IMG/VR virus record: IMGVR_UViG_3300042336_000327 | Span: 62,001 to 126,000 of that record | Reading direction: 5' to 3' (one strand) | Source of the DNA: a virus | Length of the DNA stretch: 64,000 nucleotides | Part shown: piece by piece, positions 44,111-53,397 of the stretch | How positions within the stretch are numbered: position 1 is the stretch's first letter | Layout: the number at the start of each line of letters is the position of its first letter | Notes under the pieces: model-generated | What the model saw: only the letters and a program-made list of their open reading frames with translations | Database searches by the model: none | Told to the model about the DNA's origin: nothing | Made by a program: the position numbers and the translations under genes

Positions 44111-44871
44111 AGTATCTAATTGTTGGTGATACCATCATTGATGAAACTCTAGAACTTAGGGCAATCGGACTATCACTAGAGTCTCCAACAATCAAAACGG
44201 TAATTGAAGAGCACAGTTATGATTTTGGTGGCGCTGCTAATGTTGCCAAGTTTCTTCGTGGATTTGGTAGAGACGTAACATTTGCAACATCAATGTCTGA
44301 TAAAGACTGTGATACTTTTGAGTTGCATTATGATCTCCCAGTAAAAAGTTTTTTCCAGGGTCGTAATAATACTAAAACAAGATACTGGGTTAATCATGGA
44401 GATAGTCGATACAATCATCTACAAGTTAATGATGTCAATAATGAGTTTTCAAAATCGTTCTTAGAAAATTTTGATATTGATGAGTTTGATATCATTGCTT
44501 TTGCTGATTACCGTTGTGGATTTATTACAGAATCATTCATCAAACATGCAACTGATTCTGGAAAAATTACATATGCCTCTTCTCAGGTATCGAGTAAGAC
44601 ATCAAACTATGATAGGTATTGGGCGGTTGATTACTTAGTCTGTAATCAAGAGGAAGCAAAACACGTAGATCGGGTAACAAATATCTGTGTAACAAAAGGT
44701 GCAGATGGTTGCATGATGAACGGTGTTAATTATCCAGCAACGCCTGTGGAAAATGTGGTAAATACTATTGGTGCAGGAGATTGTTTTTATGCAGCTCTTC
44801 TAGCAACTGGTGACCCAGTTTTTGCTAACCAAGTCGCCGCTGAATTTGTATCTAAACCATTACATGAATAA
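44095..44871 (+). CDS. PfkB-family sugar kinase, HldE N-terminal-domain-like
   Basis: A 258-residue ribokinase-fold enzyme. LIVGDTIIDETLELRAIG opens it; EEHSYDFGGAANVAKFLRGF matches the substrate-binding GGAANVA of HldE-N; VNTIGAGDCFYAALLATG is the PfkB anion-hole and catalytic Asp motif. HldE-N phosphorylates heptose 7-phosphate at O-1. With the fused gene upstream this reconstitutes both HldE activities on separate chains. Slightly short for the family, with the lid region compact. Overlaps the fusion gene by 16 bp. Confidence 0.87.
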   Translation: MRENLKYLIVGDTIIDETLELRAIGLSLESPTIKTVIEEHSYDFGGAANVAKFLRGFGRDVTFATSMSDKDCDTFELHYDLPVKSFFQGRNNTKTRYWVNHGDSRYNHLQVNDVNNEFSKSFLENFDIDEFDIIAFADYRCGFITESFIKHATDSGKITYASSQVSSKTSNYDRYWAVDYLVCNQEEAKHVDRVTNICVTKGADGCMMNGVNYPATPVENVVNTIGAGDCFYAALLATGDPVFANQVAAEFVSKPLHE

Positions 44872-45556
44872 GGCAATTGAAGATTGTTTATCTCTGAACA
44901 AAAGTTTAAAGGAAAACAGTTTAGTCAAACTAACTTGGGGAAATGCCAGTGTGCTTACTGAAGATGGTAAGCATATTGTTATTAAACCTTCTGGGATTGA
45001 GTTTGATAAACTTACGTTTAGCCAACTTTGTATTGTCGAACTTTATACTGGAAAATTAATTTCTGGTATGAAACCCTCTGTCGATACAGCAATTCATTTG
45101 GAAATTTATAAGGCATTTCCAGAGATTAAATCAGTTATTCATAGTCATTCAAAGTTTGCAACTTCATGGGCACAGGCACTTAAACCAATTCCTATTTTAG
45201 GGACAACTCACGCCGATTACTTTCTATCTGATATTCCAGTTGCTAGACAACTAGAAAAGTTTGAACTTGATGAATATGAAAAGAATCTGGGACAGTGCGT
45301 AGTTGATTTTTATCAATCTAAGAAAATAAATCCACTTAACATACCTGCCATCCTTTTGCCTGGGCATGGTGTTATGGTATTCTCAGATTCATCTAAAAGA
45401 ACACTAGAATGTGCTATAGTGTTAGAGGAAATTGCTGAAATGGCTTACTACACCACCTCAATCAATCCACATATTCAACCATGTAGATTGAGTAGAGACT
45501 TGTATAAAAAACATTTTGAACGAAAGAATGGAATCAACAAATACTACGGACAATAG
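44864..45556 (+). CDS. AraD-type class II aldolase / L-ribulose-5-phosphate 4-epimerase
   Basis: 230 residues from ATG 44864 (overlap with the kinase stop). LTWGNASVL and IKPSGIEFDKL bind the phosphate; HSHSKFATSWAQALKPIP and GTTHADYFLSDIPVAR supply zinc His residues and match L-ribulose-5-phosphate 4-epimerases; LLPGHGVMVFSDS provides the third His. It would interconvert L-ribulose 5-phosphate and D-xylulose 5-phosphate, or act as an aldolase on a related ketose phosphate. It links the operon to the pentose phosphate pool. Confidence 0.85.
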   Translation: MNKAIEDCLSLNKSLKENSLVKLTWGNASVLTEDGKHIVIKPSGIEFDKLTFSQLCIVELYTGKLISGMKPSVDTAIHLEIYKAFPEIKSVIHSHSKFATSWAQALKPIPILGTTHADYFLSDIPVARQLEKFELDEYEKNLGQCVVDFYQSKKINPLNIPAILLPGHGVMVFSDSSKRTLECAIVLEEIAEMAYYTTSINPHIQPCRLSRDLYKKHFERKNGINKYYGQ

Positions 45557-45953
45557 TTACGGGAGGCAAGAACTTCCTCTTGTACTTAAGTGTGAAGAAA
45601 AAAGAGAGAAGTATTGGGGATACATCACTACCGTATTTGCTACTGATGACTTTACCTTAAAAGAAGTCTTTATGAAAGCGGGTACTCAAAGTAGTATGGA
45701 GTATCACGTCACTAAAGATGAATATTATTATATTCAATCTGGAAAACTTAAAGTTGGTATGAGAATTGGTCGTGCCAAAAATAAATCTATCATTTTAGAA
45801 GCAGGAGATGTATTTCATATTCCTCCTGGTTTGATGCATATGCGTATTGCATTGGAGGATACTATTGTGGTAGAATGGTCAAATAAAGACGATGATGAAG
45901 ATTCAAACATCGTTGAAGATGGAAAAACCTACGTATTTAAAGAGGACGAATGA
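45528..45953 (+). CDS. Cupin, mannose-6-phosphate-isomerase-type
   Basis: 141 residues from ATG 45528. RKEYW-like opening (EKREKYWGYITTVFATDD), then the cupin motifs QSSMEYHVTKDEYYYIQSGK and VFHIPPGLMHMRIALED, giving His/Glu/His metal ligands. It resembles the stand-alone C-terminal cupin of type II phosphomannose isomerases. A sugar-phosphate isomerase or a regulatory sugar-binding role fits the operon. Confidence 0.78.
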   Translation: MESTNTTDNSYGRQELPLVLKCEEKREKYWGYITTVFATDDFTLKEVFMKAGTQSSMEYHVTKDEYYYIQSGKLKVGMRIGRAKNKSIILEAGDVFHIPPGLMHMRIALEDTIVVEWSNKDDDEDSNIVEDGKTYVFKEDE

Positions 45954-46621
45954 ACTATCTTTTTGCTGATACAGCTAATCTTGATGAAATTATTAAAGCA
46001 AATGAAATGGGTGCCATTCAAGGTGTAACAACCAACCCTTCCATTATTGCTAAAGAACCAAAGGGAAGTTTTGATGCACTAATTCAAAAACTTGCTGAGT
46101 ATTGTGGTAGTGAAGATCTTTCTCTGAGTGCTGAAGTGTTTGCCCTAGATTATGAGGGCATGGTTCGTCAAGCAAGTGAAATGTATGAAAGGTTTTATCC
46201 TCTTTGCAATAAGTTTCATGTGAAAATTCCAGTTGGATTTGATGGTCTTCGTGCAATCAAAACTGTTTCCAAGGCAGGTGTGCAAATCAATGCCACTGCT
46301 TGCTACAGTGAGCAGCAACTGCAACTGTGTGCTTCTGCTGGTGCTCATTACGTTTCTCTCTTTTACTGCCGCCTGAAGCAGCATGGTGGAGATGTTGCAA
46401 AGGTTCTTGACCGAACCAAGAATTACATTTATGAGAACGCCCTAGATTGTGAGATTATCGCTGGCAGTATCCGTACTCAAACTGATGTTTCTGATGCTTG
46501 GAAAGAAGGTGCCGATATCGTAACGACTGGTCTTCCCGTTATTCTTGAGATGGTTGAGCATCCTAAGAGCACTGAAGCAATCGAACGCTTTGATAAGGAC
46601 TTCTCTGCATGGCTGAACTGA
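45950..46621 (+). CDS. talC: Transaldolase, TalC/fructose-6-phosphate-aldolase-like
   Basis: A 223-residue transaldolase. FADTANLDEIIKANEMGAIQ, GVTTNPSIIAKE, FHVKIPVGFDGLRAI with the Schiff-base Lys, and NATACYSEQQLQLCASAGA, then VSLFYCRLKQHGGD. It exchanges dihydroxyacetone units between sugar phosphates and produces or consumes sedoheptulose 7-phosphate. talC is a widespread cyanophage auxiliary gene, but here it lies within a sugar-activation operon rather than a photosynthesis cluster. Codons are more GC-rich than in adjacent genes. Confidence 0.94.
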   Translation: MNYLFADTANLDEIIKANEMGAIQGVTTNPSIIAKEPKGSFDALIQKLAEYCGSEDLSLSAEVFALDYEGMVRQASEMYERFYPLCNKFHVKIPVGFDGLRAIKTVSKAGVQINATACYSEQQLQLCASAGAHYVSLFYCRLKQHGGDVAKVLDRTKNYIYENALDCEIIAGSIRTQTDVSDAWKEGADIVTTGLPVILEMVEHPKSTEAIERFDKDFSAWLN

Positions 46622-46938
46622 AAACATATATTGTAGATATTGATAACACCATATGCACTCAAACATATGGTGATTATTCTTTAGCAGAACCTTTCTATGA
46701 TAGGATTGCTAAAGTTAATTCATTGTATGATGATGGGCATACTATTATATACTTCACTGCAAGAGGTATGGGCAGAGGTAAAAACTCTGTTAGAATAGCA
46801 TATGATGCATGTTATAATGAAACATATGATCAGTTAGTTTCCTGGGGTTGTAAATTTACTAATCTTATGTTAGGGAAACCCTTCGGTGATTATTATATTG
46901 ATGATAAAGCAATTTCGGACAAAGACTTTTTTAAATGA
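46609..46938 (+). CDS. Small HAD-superfamily phosphatase
   Basis: 109 residues. VDIDNTICTQTYGDY is HAD motif I (DxDxT), YFTARGMGRG motif II with Thr, KPFGDYYIDDKA motifs III and IV (Lys and Asp pair). Capless HADs of this size occur in capsule and heptose clusters, where they hydrolyse sugar bisphosphates (GmhB-like) or act on nucleotide-sugar precursors. It overlaps talC by 13 bp. Confidence 0.82.
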   Translation: MAELKTYIVDIDNTICTQTYGDYSLAEPFYDRIAKVNSLYDDGHTIIYFTARGMGRGKNSVRIAYDACYNETYDQLVSWGCKFTNLMLGKPFGDYYIDDKAISDKDFFK

Positions 46939-47627
46939 CAACCCAGTACCAAGTCTCATCTTTAGATACATTTTATACTTTTGCCAACCAAAAATTCAGA
47001 GATCCAAATGAGGTTTCTGTAATTTTTGATGTTGGTTCTTTGCATTGTTTGGAGTCTATTGAATTCTCCAAACGATATAAGAATGCAAGGATATTTGCAT
47101 TTGAAGCAAACCCAGATTCTTATCAAGTTTGTTTAGAGAATACCAAAGACATTGATAACATTACAGTCATTAATAAAGCTGTGAATAGTTACAATGGAAT
47201 ATGCACTTTTTATCCTATTGACCCTGAGAAAACTGTTACTCCTTGGTTTGATGGAAATAGAGGTGCATCTAGTCTTTATAAAGCAAATGGCACATATGAC
47301 CATATTGAAAAATACGTCCAAAAAGAATTGGAAGTTGATTGTGTGAGACTAGATTCTTTTTGTGAAGAAAATGGAATTGAGAATATTGATTTGATGTGGA
47401 TGGACCTTCAGGGTGCTGAGTTAATTGCATTAGAATCAATGGGCGAAAAACTTCTTTCAACTGTTCAGGTGATTCATACAGAGTTGGAGATTAATCCAAT
47501 GTATGATGGGCAGTGTCTTTTTGATGATGTAAATAATTTTTTGAAAACTCACAATTTCTATAGGGCTTATGGAAATACTGGAGTTCATTTCGGAACAGAT
47601 TTTATCTTTGTAAATAAAGGAAAATGA
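46935..47627 (+). CDS. FkbM-family methyltransferase
   Basis: 230 residues. VIFDVGSLHCLESIEFSKRY is the SAM-binding glycine loop, IFAFEANPDSYQVC the acidic second strand, CVRLDSFCEENGIENIDLMW and MDLQGAELIALESMG the FkbM catalytic part. FkbM enzymes O-methylate sugars and other hydroxyls. A sugar-methylating step fits this operon. Coupled by ATGA at both ends. Confidence 0.88.
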   Translation: MTTQYQVSSLDTFYTFANQKFRDPNEVSVIFDVGSLHCLESIEFSKRYKNARIFAFEANPDSYQVCLENTKDIDNITVINKAVNSYNGICTFYPIDPEKTVTPWFDGNRGASSLYKANGTYDHIEKYVQKELEVDCVRLDSFCEENGIENIDLMWMDLQGAELIALESMGEKLLSTVQVIHTELEINPMYDGQCLFDDVNNFLKTHNFYRAYGNTGVHFGTDFIFVNKGK

Positions 47628-48352
47628 ACGTATTTTTTGGACAACCTTGGGGTGGATTAGGTGACAATCTTCAATTCACTACCCTACCTAAATTGTATGC
47701 AGAAAAGGGATATAATTTTTATATCAGTGCTGACAATACATATAGAAACCCTGAGATTTATGAATTTTGTTGGAGAGACAATCCTTATGTAAAAGGTGTT
47801 GCAACCAATCATGCAAACATTGGTTCATGTGCTCCCGATCTTAAAAATGGAACAACAGACAACATTGTTTCTGCTGCAGAAATTCGGCATGGATTTGCAG
47901 GTGACGGTAGATATCCTGAAATCTATTATCAACCAAATCTTTTAGAGGAATATAGAGATAAGACGATTGTTGATTTGTCTGCACATACTTTATTGAAGAA
48001 TGATGTCGGTGAATTTTATGATGCTGATAAATTATTTTCATTGGTAGAATCTTCTATTCCTGATGATGCATTATTGGTAACTTTTAAAAATGTAAATTCA
48101 CTTTCACTTTCAGGTGGATTTGAATTTGAAAATAATCCTCTTGAGATTGAGAGTATTTTCCAGTATGCTGATATCATTCATAGTGCAAAGGATTATTTCT
48201 GTCTCTACTCTGGAGGAAACTCCATGGCAGCAGCGATTAAATATAAGTATGGTTCCGAAGTAAATCTCAATTGCTTTTTACATGGAACCGTTCAAGAACA
48301 TAAAGACAAGGGATTTTTTGTTTTTGATAATGTAAATTATATTGAGGTGTAA
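47624..48352 (+). CDS. Putative GT-B glycosyltransferase (heptosyltransferase-like)
   Basis: 242 residues starting FFGQPWGGLGDNLQFTTLPK, a GGxGD loop like that of GT9 heptosyltransferases and related GT-B enzymes. The C-terminal part has YFCLYSGGNSMAAAIKYKYG, which could bind a nucleotide sugar. The match is partial. Transfer of a heptose or similar sugar would agree with the HldE-like enzymes upstream, but this is inference. Confidence 0.62.
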   Translation: MNVFFGQPWGGLGDNLQFTTLPKLYAEKGYNFYISADNTYRNPEIYEFCWRDNPYVKGVATNHANIGSCAPDLKNGTTDNIVSAAEIRHGFAGDGRYPEIYYQPNLLEEYRDKTIVDLSAHTLLKNDVGEFYDADKLFSLVESSIPDDALLVTFKNVNSLSLSGGFEFENNPLEIESIFQYADIIHSAKDYFCLYSGGNSMAAAIKYKYGSEVNLNCFLHGTVQEHKDKGFFVFDNVNYIEV

Positions 48353-48353
48353 G

Positions 48354-49049
48354 ATGAAAATCTGTATCCTGACCATTGCAACAAACAAGTATATTCAGTT
48401 CGTTGAAAGACTTCTTGATAATATTGAAGAGAACTTTCTCAATGGACATGAGATTGAGTGTTTGCTTTTCACAGACCATGAAGTTGAAGCATCTGACAAT
48501 GTGCGAGTTTGTCAGATTGACCACGAACCTTGGCCAATGCCAACTCTGAAGAGATACAACTACTTTGTAAAAGAAAAAGAGTTTATCTCTCAGTTTGATT
48601 ATTGCTTCTACTTTGATGTGGATATGGGTCTGGTAGATAAGGTTGGTGATGAGGTTCTAAGCGACCTGGTTGCCACTCAGCACCCCTACCAGTCCTTCTA
48701 TCCTAAGGAGCAGAGGTCTTACGATAGAAACCCACAGTCGCTGGCATACGTCCCTGTGGGTGAGGAAGGAGAGGACTATTACGCTGGTGGATTCAATGGT
48801 GGATCTACTAAAAGATTTCTTGAGATGGCAGAGGTTCTTGCAGACCGTGTGACTAAAGACCTTGAGAATGGTGTGATTGCTTTGTGGCATGATGAGTCAC
48901 AGATGAATCGTTACCTGATTGATAATCCACCCACTTTGAGTCTGACACCTTCGTATTGTTTTGCCGAAGAACAAATGGGAAATCCAGATTATCCCTTTGC
49001 TCCTAAAATTATTGCCCTAAAGAAAAATCATTCTGAACTCAGAGCATGA
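48354..49049 (+). CDS. Glycosyltransferase family 6-like protein
   Basis: 231 residues from ATG 48354. ICILTIATNKYIQFVERLL, then DYCFYFDVDMGLVDKVGDE with the DxD metal motif, YYAGGFNGGSTKRFLEMAEV and IALWHDESQMNRYLIDNPP. These are features of GT6 enzymes, which add alpha-1,3-Gal or GalNAc (histo-blood-group type). Bacterial and phage GT6 homologues exist. Donor and acceptor here are unknown. Confidence 0.88.
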   Translation: MKICILTIATNKYIQFVERLLDNIEENFLNGHEIECLLFTDHEVEASDNVRVCQIDHEPWPMPTLKRYNYFVKEKEFISQFDYCFYFDVDMGLVDKVGDEVLSDLVATQHPYQSFYPKEQRSYDRNPQSLAYVPVGEEGEDYYAGGFNGGSTKRFLEMAEVLADRVTKDLENGVIALWHDESQMNRYLIDNPPTLSLTPSYCFAEEQMGNPDYPFAPKIIALKKNHSELRA

Positions 49050-49906
49050 AAATATTAATCACAGGACATAAAGGATTTGTCGGAAAATACTTCATGAGGA
49101 AGTATGCTGATCATGATATTGTTGGTATCGATATTAAAGATGGCAATGATTGTAGAGATTACTTCAAGACTTCAGAGGATAAGTTTGATTTAGTAGTCCA
49201 TCTAGCAGCAATCGTTGGTGGTCGTCAGACAATCGAACATAATCCTTTATCAGTAGCAACTGACCTTTCTATTGATTCCGAAATGTGTCAGTGGGCACTT
49301 CGAACTAAACCAACACGCATTATTTACTTTTCATCTTCTGCTGCCTATCCAACCAAACTGCAGACACAGAAGTATCAATTAAAGGAAACTGATATTGATT
49401 TATCAGATATCAATAACCCTGATATGACTTATGGTTGGTCTAAATTGACGGGTGAATTTTTGATGCAGTTTTTAGAAGCAGAAGGTATAAAGATTAATGT
49501 CTTTAGACCTTTTAGTGGATATGGAACCGACCAAGATTTAGATTATCCTTTCCCATCTTATATTAATAGAGCTAGAAATCTTGCAGACCCATTTGATATA
49601 TGGGGAGATGGAAATCAGGTTAGGGATTTTATTCATATGCATGATATAATTGAAGCAGTAGATACTGCAATCAAAGAGGATATTCAAGGTCCTGTAAATC
49701 TTGGTTGGGGCATTGCTACTTCTTTCAATGAACTGTTTTCTTTAGTCACTTCATTGAAAGGATATAGTCCAACTCCGAATCATATTCCAACTGCTCCTGT
49801 TGGAGTTCAATATCGGGTTTGTGATCCATCAAAAATGCTAAGTTTTTACACTCCTAAAATTTCTTTAGAAGAAGGTATATTGAGAGCCCTTAGAGGTGAA
49901 GTATGA
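49046..49906 (+). CDS. NAD-dependent epimerase/dehydratase (extended SDR), GDP-fucose-synthase-like
   Basis: 286 residues. Nucleotide-binding ITGHKGFVGKYFMRK, VVHLAAIVGG, FSSSAAYPTKLQ with the catalytic Ser region and TYGWSKLTGEF with YxxxK. NVFRPFSGYG and QVRDFIHMHDI complete an extended SDR. The variant is close to epimerase/reductases making GDP-L-fucose, or to the heptose epimerase HldD. A supply of GDP-fucose would suit the GT11 enzyme in the same operon. Confidence 0.85.
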   Translation: MKILITGHKGFVGKYFMRKYADHDIVGIDIKDGNDCRDYFKTSEDKFDLVVHLAAIVGGRQTIEHNPLSVATDLSIDSEMCQWALRTKPTRIIYFSSSAAYPTKLQTQKYQLKETDIDLSDINNPDMTYGWSKLTGEFLMQFLEAEGIKINVFRPFSGYGTDQDLDYPFPSYINRARNLADPFDIWGDGNQVRDFIHMHDIIEAVDTAIKEDIQGPVNLGWGIATSFNELFSLVTSLKGYSPTPNHIPTAPVGVQYRVCDPSKMLSFYTPKISLEEGILRALRGEV

Positions 49907-50547
49907 AGTTAAAACTGACAGAACTACCAGTTGTTTATATTAACTTAGATGAACAATCCCGTAGGCGGGAGTTGATGGAAGAGAATCTAGAAAAACTAGG
50001 ATTCAAAAATGTTATTAGGGTTTCTGCATTCAAAGACCCAATAGGTAAAAGGGGATGTGCTTATTCCCATGCTTTGGCATTGGAGGAAGTAGATTCTCCC
50101 TTTATTGTTTTAGAGGATGATTGCATTCCTCTTAACTTTGTAGATGAGATTGAGATTCCTGATGAGGCAGATGCTGTTTATCTAGGAATTTCTTCATGGG
50201 GAAGAATGAACTCTCACTCTGGACCTTGTGTTCAGTGGGACAAAGTAGAGGGGTATGATGATTTAGTTCGCATTTATAATATGGTTAGTGCCCATGCAAT
50301 TCTCTATATCAATCCTGACTACGTTGATTTGTGCAAGCGAATTGCCTATCATGGGTATTTGATTTCCGATCATCATGATATTGGATTTGCTGATGTTCAA
50401 AAGTATTATGATGTATATGCTTTTGATGAACCTATGTTCTATCAAACCAGTTCTAACGGAACGGATGGTAAATTGACAGATTATCCTTCAGTAGAGTTTA
50501 TGTCTCCCGACCAACGTTTTTGGTTACCATTGAGGGTTAAAGAATGA
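49903..50547 (+). CDS. Glycosyltransferase family 25-like protein (first of two)
   Basis: 214 residues. VVYINLDEQSRRRELMEENL is the GT25 donor-site opening; KRGCAYSHALALEEVDSPF and IVLEDDCIPL (EDD metal motif) follow; AHAILYINPDYVDLC near the end. GT25 includes LPS galactosyltransferases and animal collagen galactosyltransferases. A second GT25 lies at 54812. Coupled by ATGA. Confidence 0.85.
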   Translation: MKLKLTELPVVYINLDEQSRRRELMEENLEKLGFKNVIRVSAFKDPIGKRGCAYSHALALEEVDSPFIVLEDDCIPLNFVDEIEIPDEADAVYLGISSWGRMNSHSGPCVQWDKVEGYDDLVRIYNMVSAHAILYINPDYVDLCKRIAYHGYLISDHHDIGFADVQKYYDVYAFDEPMFYQTSSNGTDGKLTDYPSVEFMSPDQRFWLPLRVKE

Positions 50548-51482
50548 AAAAGGTAGTAATATGGGGACATAAGATTGGAACTCATACTCACTCTTATGTA
50601 CATTTCGGATATTGGCGGGCAGCAGATTATCTTGGATATGAAGTTGAATGGTTTGATGATGATGACGATGTGAGTAATGTAGATTTTTCTGAATCTATTT
50701 TTATTACTGAGCATAATGTTTGTAAGAATATGCCAGTTTTAGATGACTGTGTGTATTTTAATCACAATGCAGATTTGCCTTTTGGGCTTTCTGATAGAGA
50801 TACTCCATATCGCTTAACGCATCCAAGGTATTTTAACTTTGTTTATTTTGCAGATCGTTGGAATCCTGCAGATAATATTACTTGGTCAAGTGATGATGAG
50901 TTGCAGAAGATAAGTTTGCACCATTATTTTCATCCAAAGACGAAGACAATTACAACGATGTGGGCAACTGATTTACTGCCCGATGAAATCGATCAAGTTG
51001 AACCTGAATTGTTTGATGAGTCGAGAGATAGCATTTATTTTATCGGAACTCCAAACGGGCAGAATATCCTAGAGTTTAAAAATATCTGTGAAAGGCACGG
51101 AAAGTATTTTAGGAATCCTGGTGGATGGTCTGGTATTTACTCTAACAGTGCTCCAGACATCAATCAAAACATTCAGATGGTAAGAGACTCTTATATTTCA
51201 GTTGATATACGAGATGCTCCCCATTTGGTGCAGGGTAGATATTATCCTTGTAGATTATTTAAGAACATTAGTTATGGTAGATGGACGGGTTCAAATCATC
51301 CAGAAATTGCCGATGTTTTTGGAGAACACTTTACAACCGATTCCAATCTAGAAAATCTATATCAGAAACTGGTTGAAGATTCTAGAAACTGCACTGAAGA
51401 GAAAATGAGAAGTGCGATGTCCTTCATTAGAGATGGGCATACCTATGTAAGTAGATTAAAGGACATGTTTGCAATCTTATGA
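50544..51482 (+). CDS. Putative glycosyltransferase (312 aa)
   Basis: The product opens KKVVIWGHKIGTHTHSYVHF and has YLGYEVEWFDDDDD and, in the C-terminal half, SYISVDIRDAPHLVQGRYYP followed by CRLFKNISYGRWTGSNHPE, the look of a GT-B enzyme's donor domain. No exact family is evident. Its position among glycosyltransferases supports the general call. Confidence 0.6.
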   Translation: MKKVVIWGHKIGTHTHSYVHFGYWRAADYLGYEVEWFDDDDDVSNVDFSESIFITEHNVCKNMPVLDDCVYFNHNADLPFGLSDRDTPYRLTHPRYFNFVYFADRWNPADNITWSSDDELQKISLHHYFHPKTKTITTMWATDLLPDEIDQVEPELFDESRDSIYFIGTPNGQNILEFKNICERHGKYFRNPGGWSGIYSNSAPDINQNIQMVRDSYISVDIRDAPHLVQGRYYPCRLFKNISYGRWTGSNHPEIADVFGEHFTTDSNLENLYQKLVEDSRNCTEEKMRSAMSFIRDGHTYVSRLKDMFAIL

Positions 51483-52378
51483 AAAAAGCATTAGTTACAG
51501 GTGGTGCAGGATTTATTGGATCTAATCTGGTAGATTTACTATTGGCAAATGACTACGACGTAATGGTCATAGACAATGAATCTGCCAATAGTCATGATGA
51601 GTATTATTGGAATCCTGGTGCTAGAAACTATCAGTTTGATTTAAGTTCTCCTGATAATCTTGGAACTCTAACAGAAATGTGTAGGGGATGTGATTACATT
51701 TTTCATCTAGCATCTGATGTTTCCATTCCTTATTGTATTGAGAATCCAGACAAAGCATATCTCAATAATGTATCAAGTCTTTGTCACGTTTTGGAAGCAG
51801 CAAGAGTTGCTAAGGTTGATAAAGTTGTATTTTCATCTACAGCAGCAATCTACGGTCTGACTGATAAAATTTGCTTAGAGACTGATACCCCAGACCCTTT
51901 GAATCCTTATTCAGTTTCTAAGTTGTCTGGTGAATATTTGATGAAGATGTATGCTGACTTATATAATGTGAAGACAGTAACTCTTAGATACTTTAATGTC
52001 TATGGACCACGCCAACCAAAGACGGGTCAATACGCTCCTGTGATGGGAATTTTTCTAGATCAGAGAAAGGATGGAAAAACCTTGACTGTTGTTGGTGATG
52101 GCAGACAAACTAGAGACTTTATTCATGTATCTGATATTGCCTCAGCAAACCTTACTGTTGCTGAAAAGGATGTTGAGACTTATGGACAAGTCTATAATGT
52201 TGGAACTGGTAAGGCTACAACGATTAAAAAAATTGCTGAGATGATTTCCAGTGATATTACACACATTCCACCAAGACCTGCGGAAGCAAGGCAGAGTTTG
52301 GCAAATGTATCTAAGATAAAGAGAGTTTATGGGTGGCAATCGAGTATAAAACTTGAGGATTGGATTTCTGAGCAATGA
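51479..52378 (+). CDS. NAD-dependent nucleotide-sugar epimerase (GalE/UGE-like SDR)
   Basis: 299 residues. LVTGGAGFIGSNLVDLLLAN, IFHLASDVSIPYCIENP, VFSSTAAIYG and NPYSVSKLSGEYLMKMY give a complete extended-SDR site; YFNVYGPRQP and RDFIHVSDIA are typical of UDP-sugar 4-epimerases. It probably interconverts UDP-glucose/galactose or their derivatives, providing donors for the GT6 and GT25 enzymes. Confidence 0.9.
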   Translation: MKKALVTGGAGFIGSNLVDLLLANDYDVMVIDNESANSHDEYYWNPGARNYQFDLSSPDNLGTLTEMCRGCDYIFHLASDVSIPYCIENPDKAYLNNVSSLCHVLEAARVAKVDKVVFSSTAAIYGLTDKICLETDTPDPLNPYSVSKLSGEYLMKMYADLYNVKTVTLRYFNVYGPRQPKTGQYAPVMGIFLDQRKDGKTLTVVGDGRQTRDFIHVSDIASANLTVAEKDVETYGQVYNVGTGKATTIKKIAEMISSDITHIPPRPAEARQSLANVSKIKRVYGWQSSIKLEDWISEQ

Positions 52379-53397
52379 AAAAAGTTCTACATCTATCACA
52401 CCATTATGGTTGCCTGAAGGACCATCAATATGTTTGTAATGAATTGGGTTTGGATTTAACCAATAAACTTTCAATTTGGAACCAAATCCTTGAGAGAGAT
52501 CATTATGTGATTAGTAAAGATTATGCAAACTCTGTTTGGCAAAAGAACAAAGAATACTTTAATTCTTTTGATTTTGTAATTACCTCAGACACTGCTCCAC
52601 TTTCACGAATTTTTCTTGAGAATATTCAAGAATTTACTGGCCAATTGATTATCTGGGTCTGTAATCGATTTAATTATGATATGCAAGGTGATAGTGATTA
52701 TCATACCTTGTTCGCTCAAGCAACAACAATGGATAATGTAAAAGTGATTCCATATACTGAATTTGAAAGAGTGTGGGCAAAGCACTTTGGAGTGAATATC
52801 ACTGAAGAAGTTGTGAGACCTATTGGTTATTCAATTGATACTTCGCTTTCTGATGAAGATGATTTGAAATTAATCGGATTTGGTGGGGATTACGGAGATG
52901 AATTGAAAGGTGGAGATGTGCTTATATCTCGCTATCATAATGACACAATTTTTCAAGATAGTATAAAATTATTTGATTCCTATAATTTAGTTGCAGATGT
53001 TTGTAAGTACAGGGGGTACTCTGGACTTGTTGAACTTGCAAAGAAATATCAAGCATATTTTATTTTACCAGAGCAGTATTCTAAACTTGCAGCATTTGAA
53101 ATGATGGGCATTGGATTGCCTGTCATTCTTCCATCTGAGGATTTGATATTTAAACTTTCGAGACAACCAAATTATTGGTTTGGTAGCGGTCTCTATCAGA
53201 ATACTGTTCAGACATGTGAATGGTATAATGAATACTTTGATAAGTTTGCAGTTTATATTGATGACTTCTCTGAAATACCAGAAGCATTTCGAACTGTTGT
53301 TTCACACAGAGAAGAGATTTGTGCTATAATGTTAGAATGCAGTAAAACCCATAAGGAAAAAACCCTACAACAATGGAGGAAAATCTATAATGTCTAA
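52375..53397 (+). CDS. Putative GT-B glycosyltransferase (340 aa)
   Basis: KKVLHLSHHYGCLKDHQYV opens the N-terminal domain; LIIWVCNRFNYDMQGD and YRGYSGLVELAKKYQAYFIL precede PEQYSKLAAFEMMGIGLPVI, the E-x(7)-E-like donor region of GT4/GT1-type enzymes. Family uncertain. Coupled to neighbours with small overlaps. Confidence 0.65.
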   Translation: MKKVLHLSHHYGCLKDHQYVCNELGLDLTNKLSIWNQILERDHYVISKDYANSVWQKNKEYFNSFDFVITSDTAPLSRIFLENIQEFTGQLIIWVCNRFNYDMQGDSDYHTLFAQATTMDNVKVIPYTEFERVWAKHFGVNITEEVVRPIGYSIDTSLSDEDDLKLIGFGGDYGDELKGGDVLISRYHNDTIFQDSIKLFDSYNLVADVCKYRGYSGLVELAKKYQAYFILPEQYSKLAAFEMMGIGLPVILPSEDLIFKLSRQPNYWFGSGLYQNTVQTCEWYNEYFDKFAVYIDDFSEIPEAFRTVVSHREEICAIMLECSKTHKEKTLQQWRKIYNV

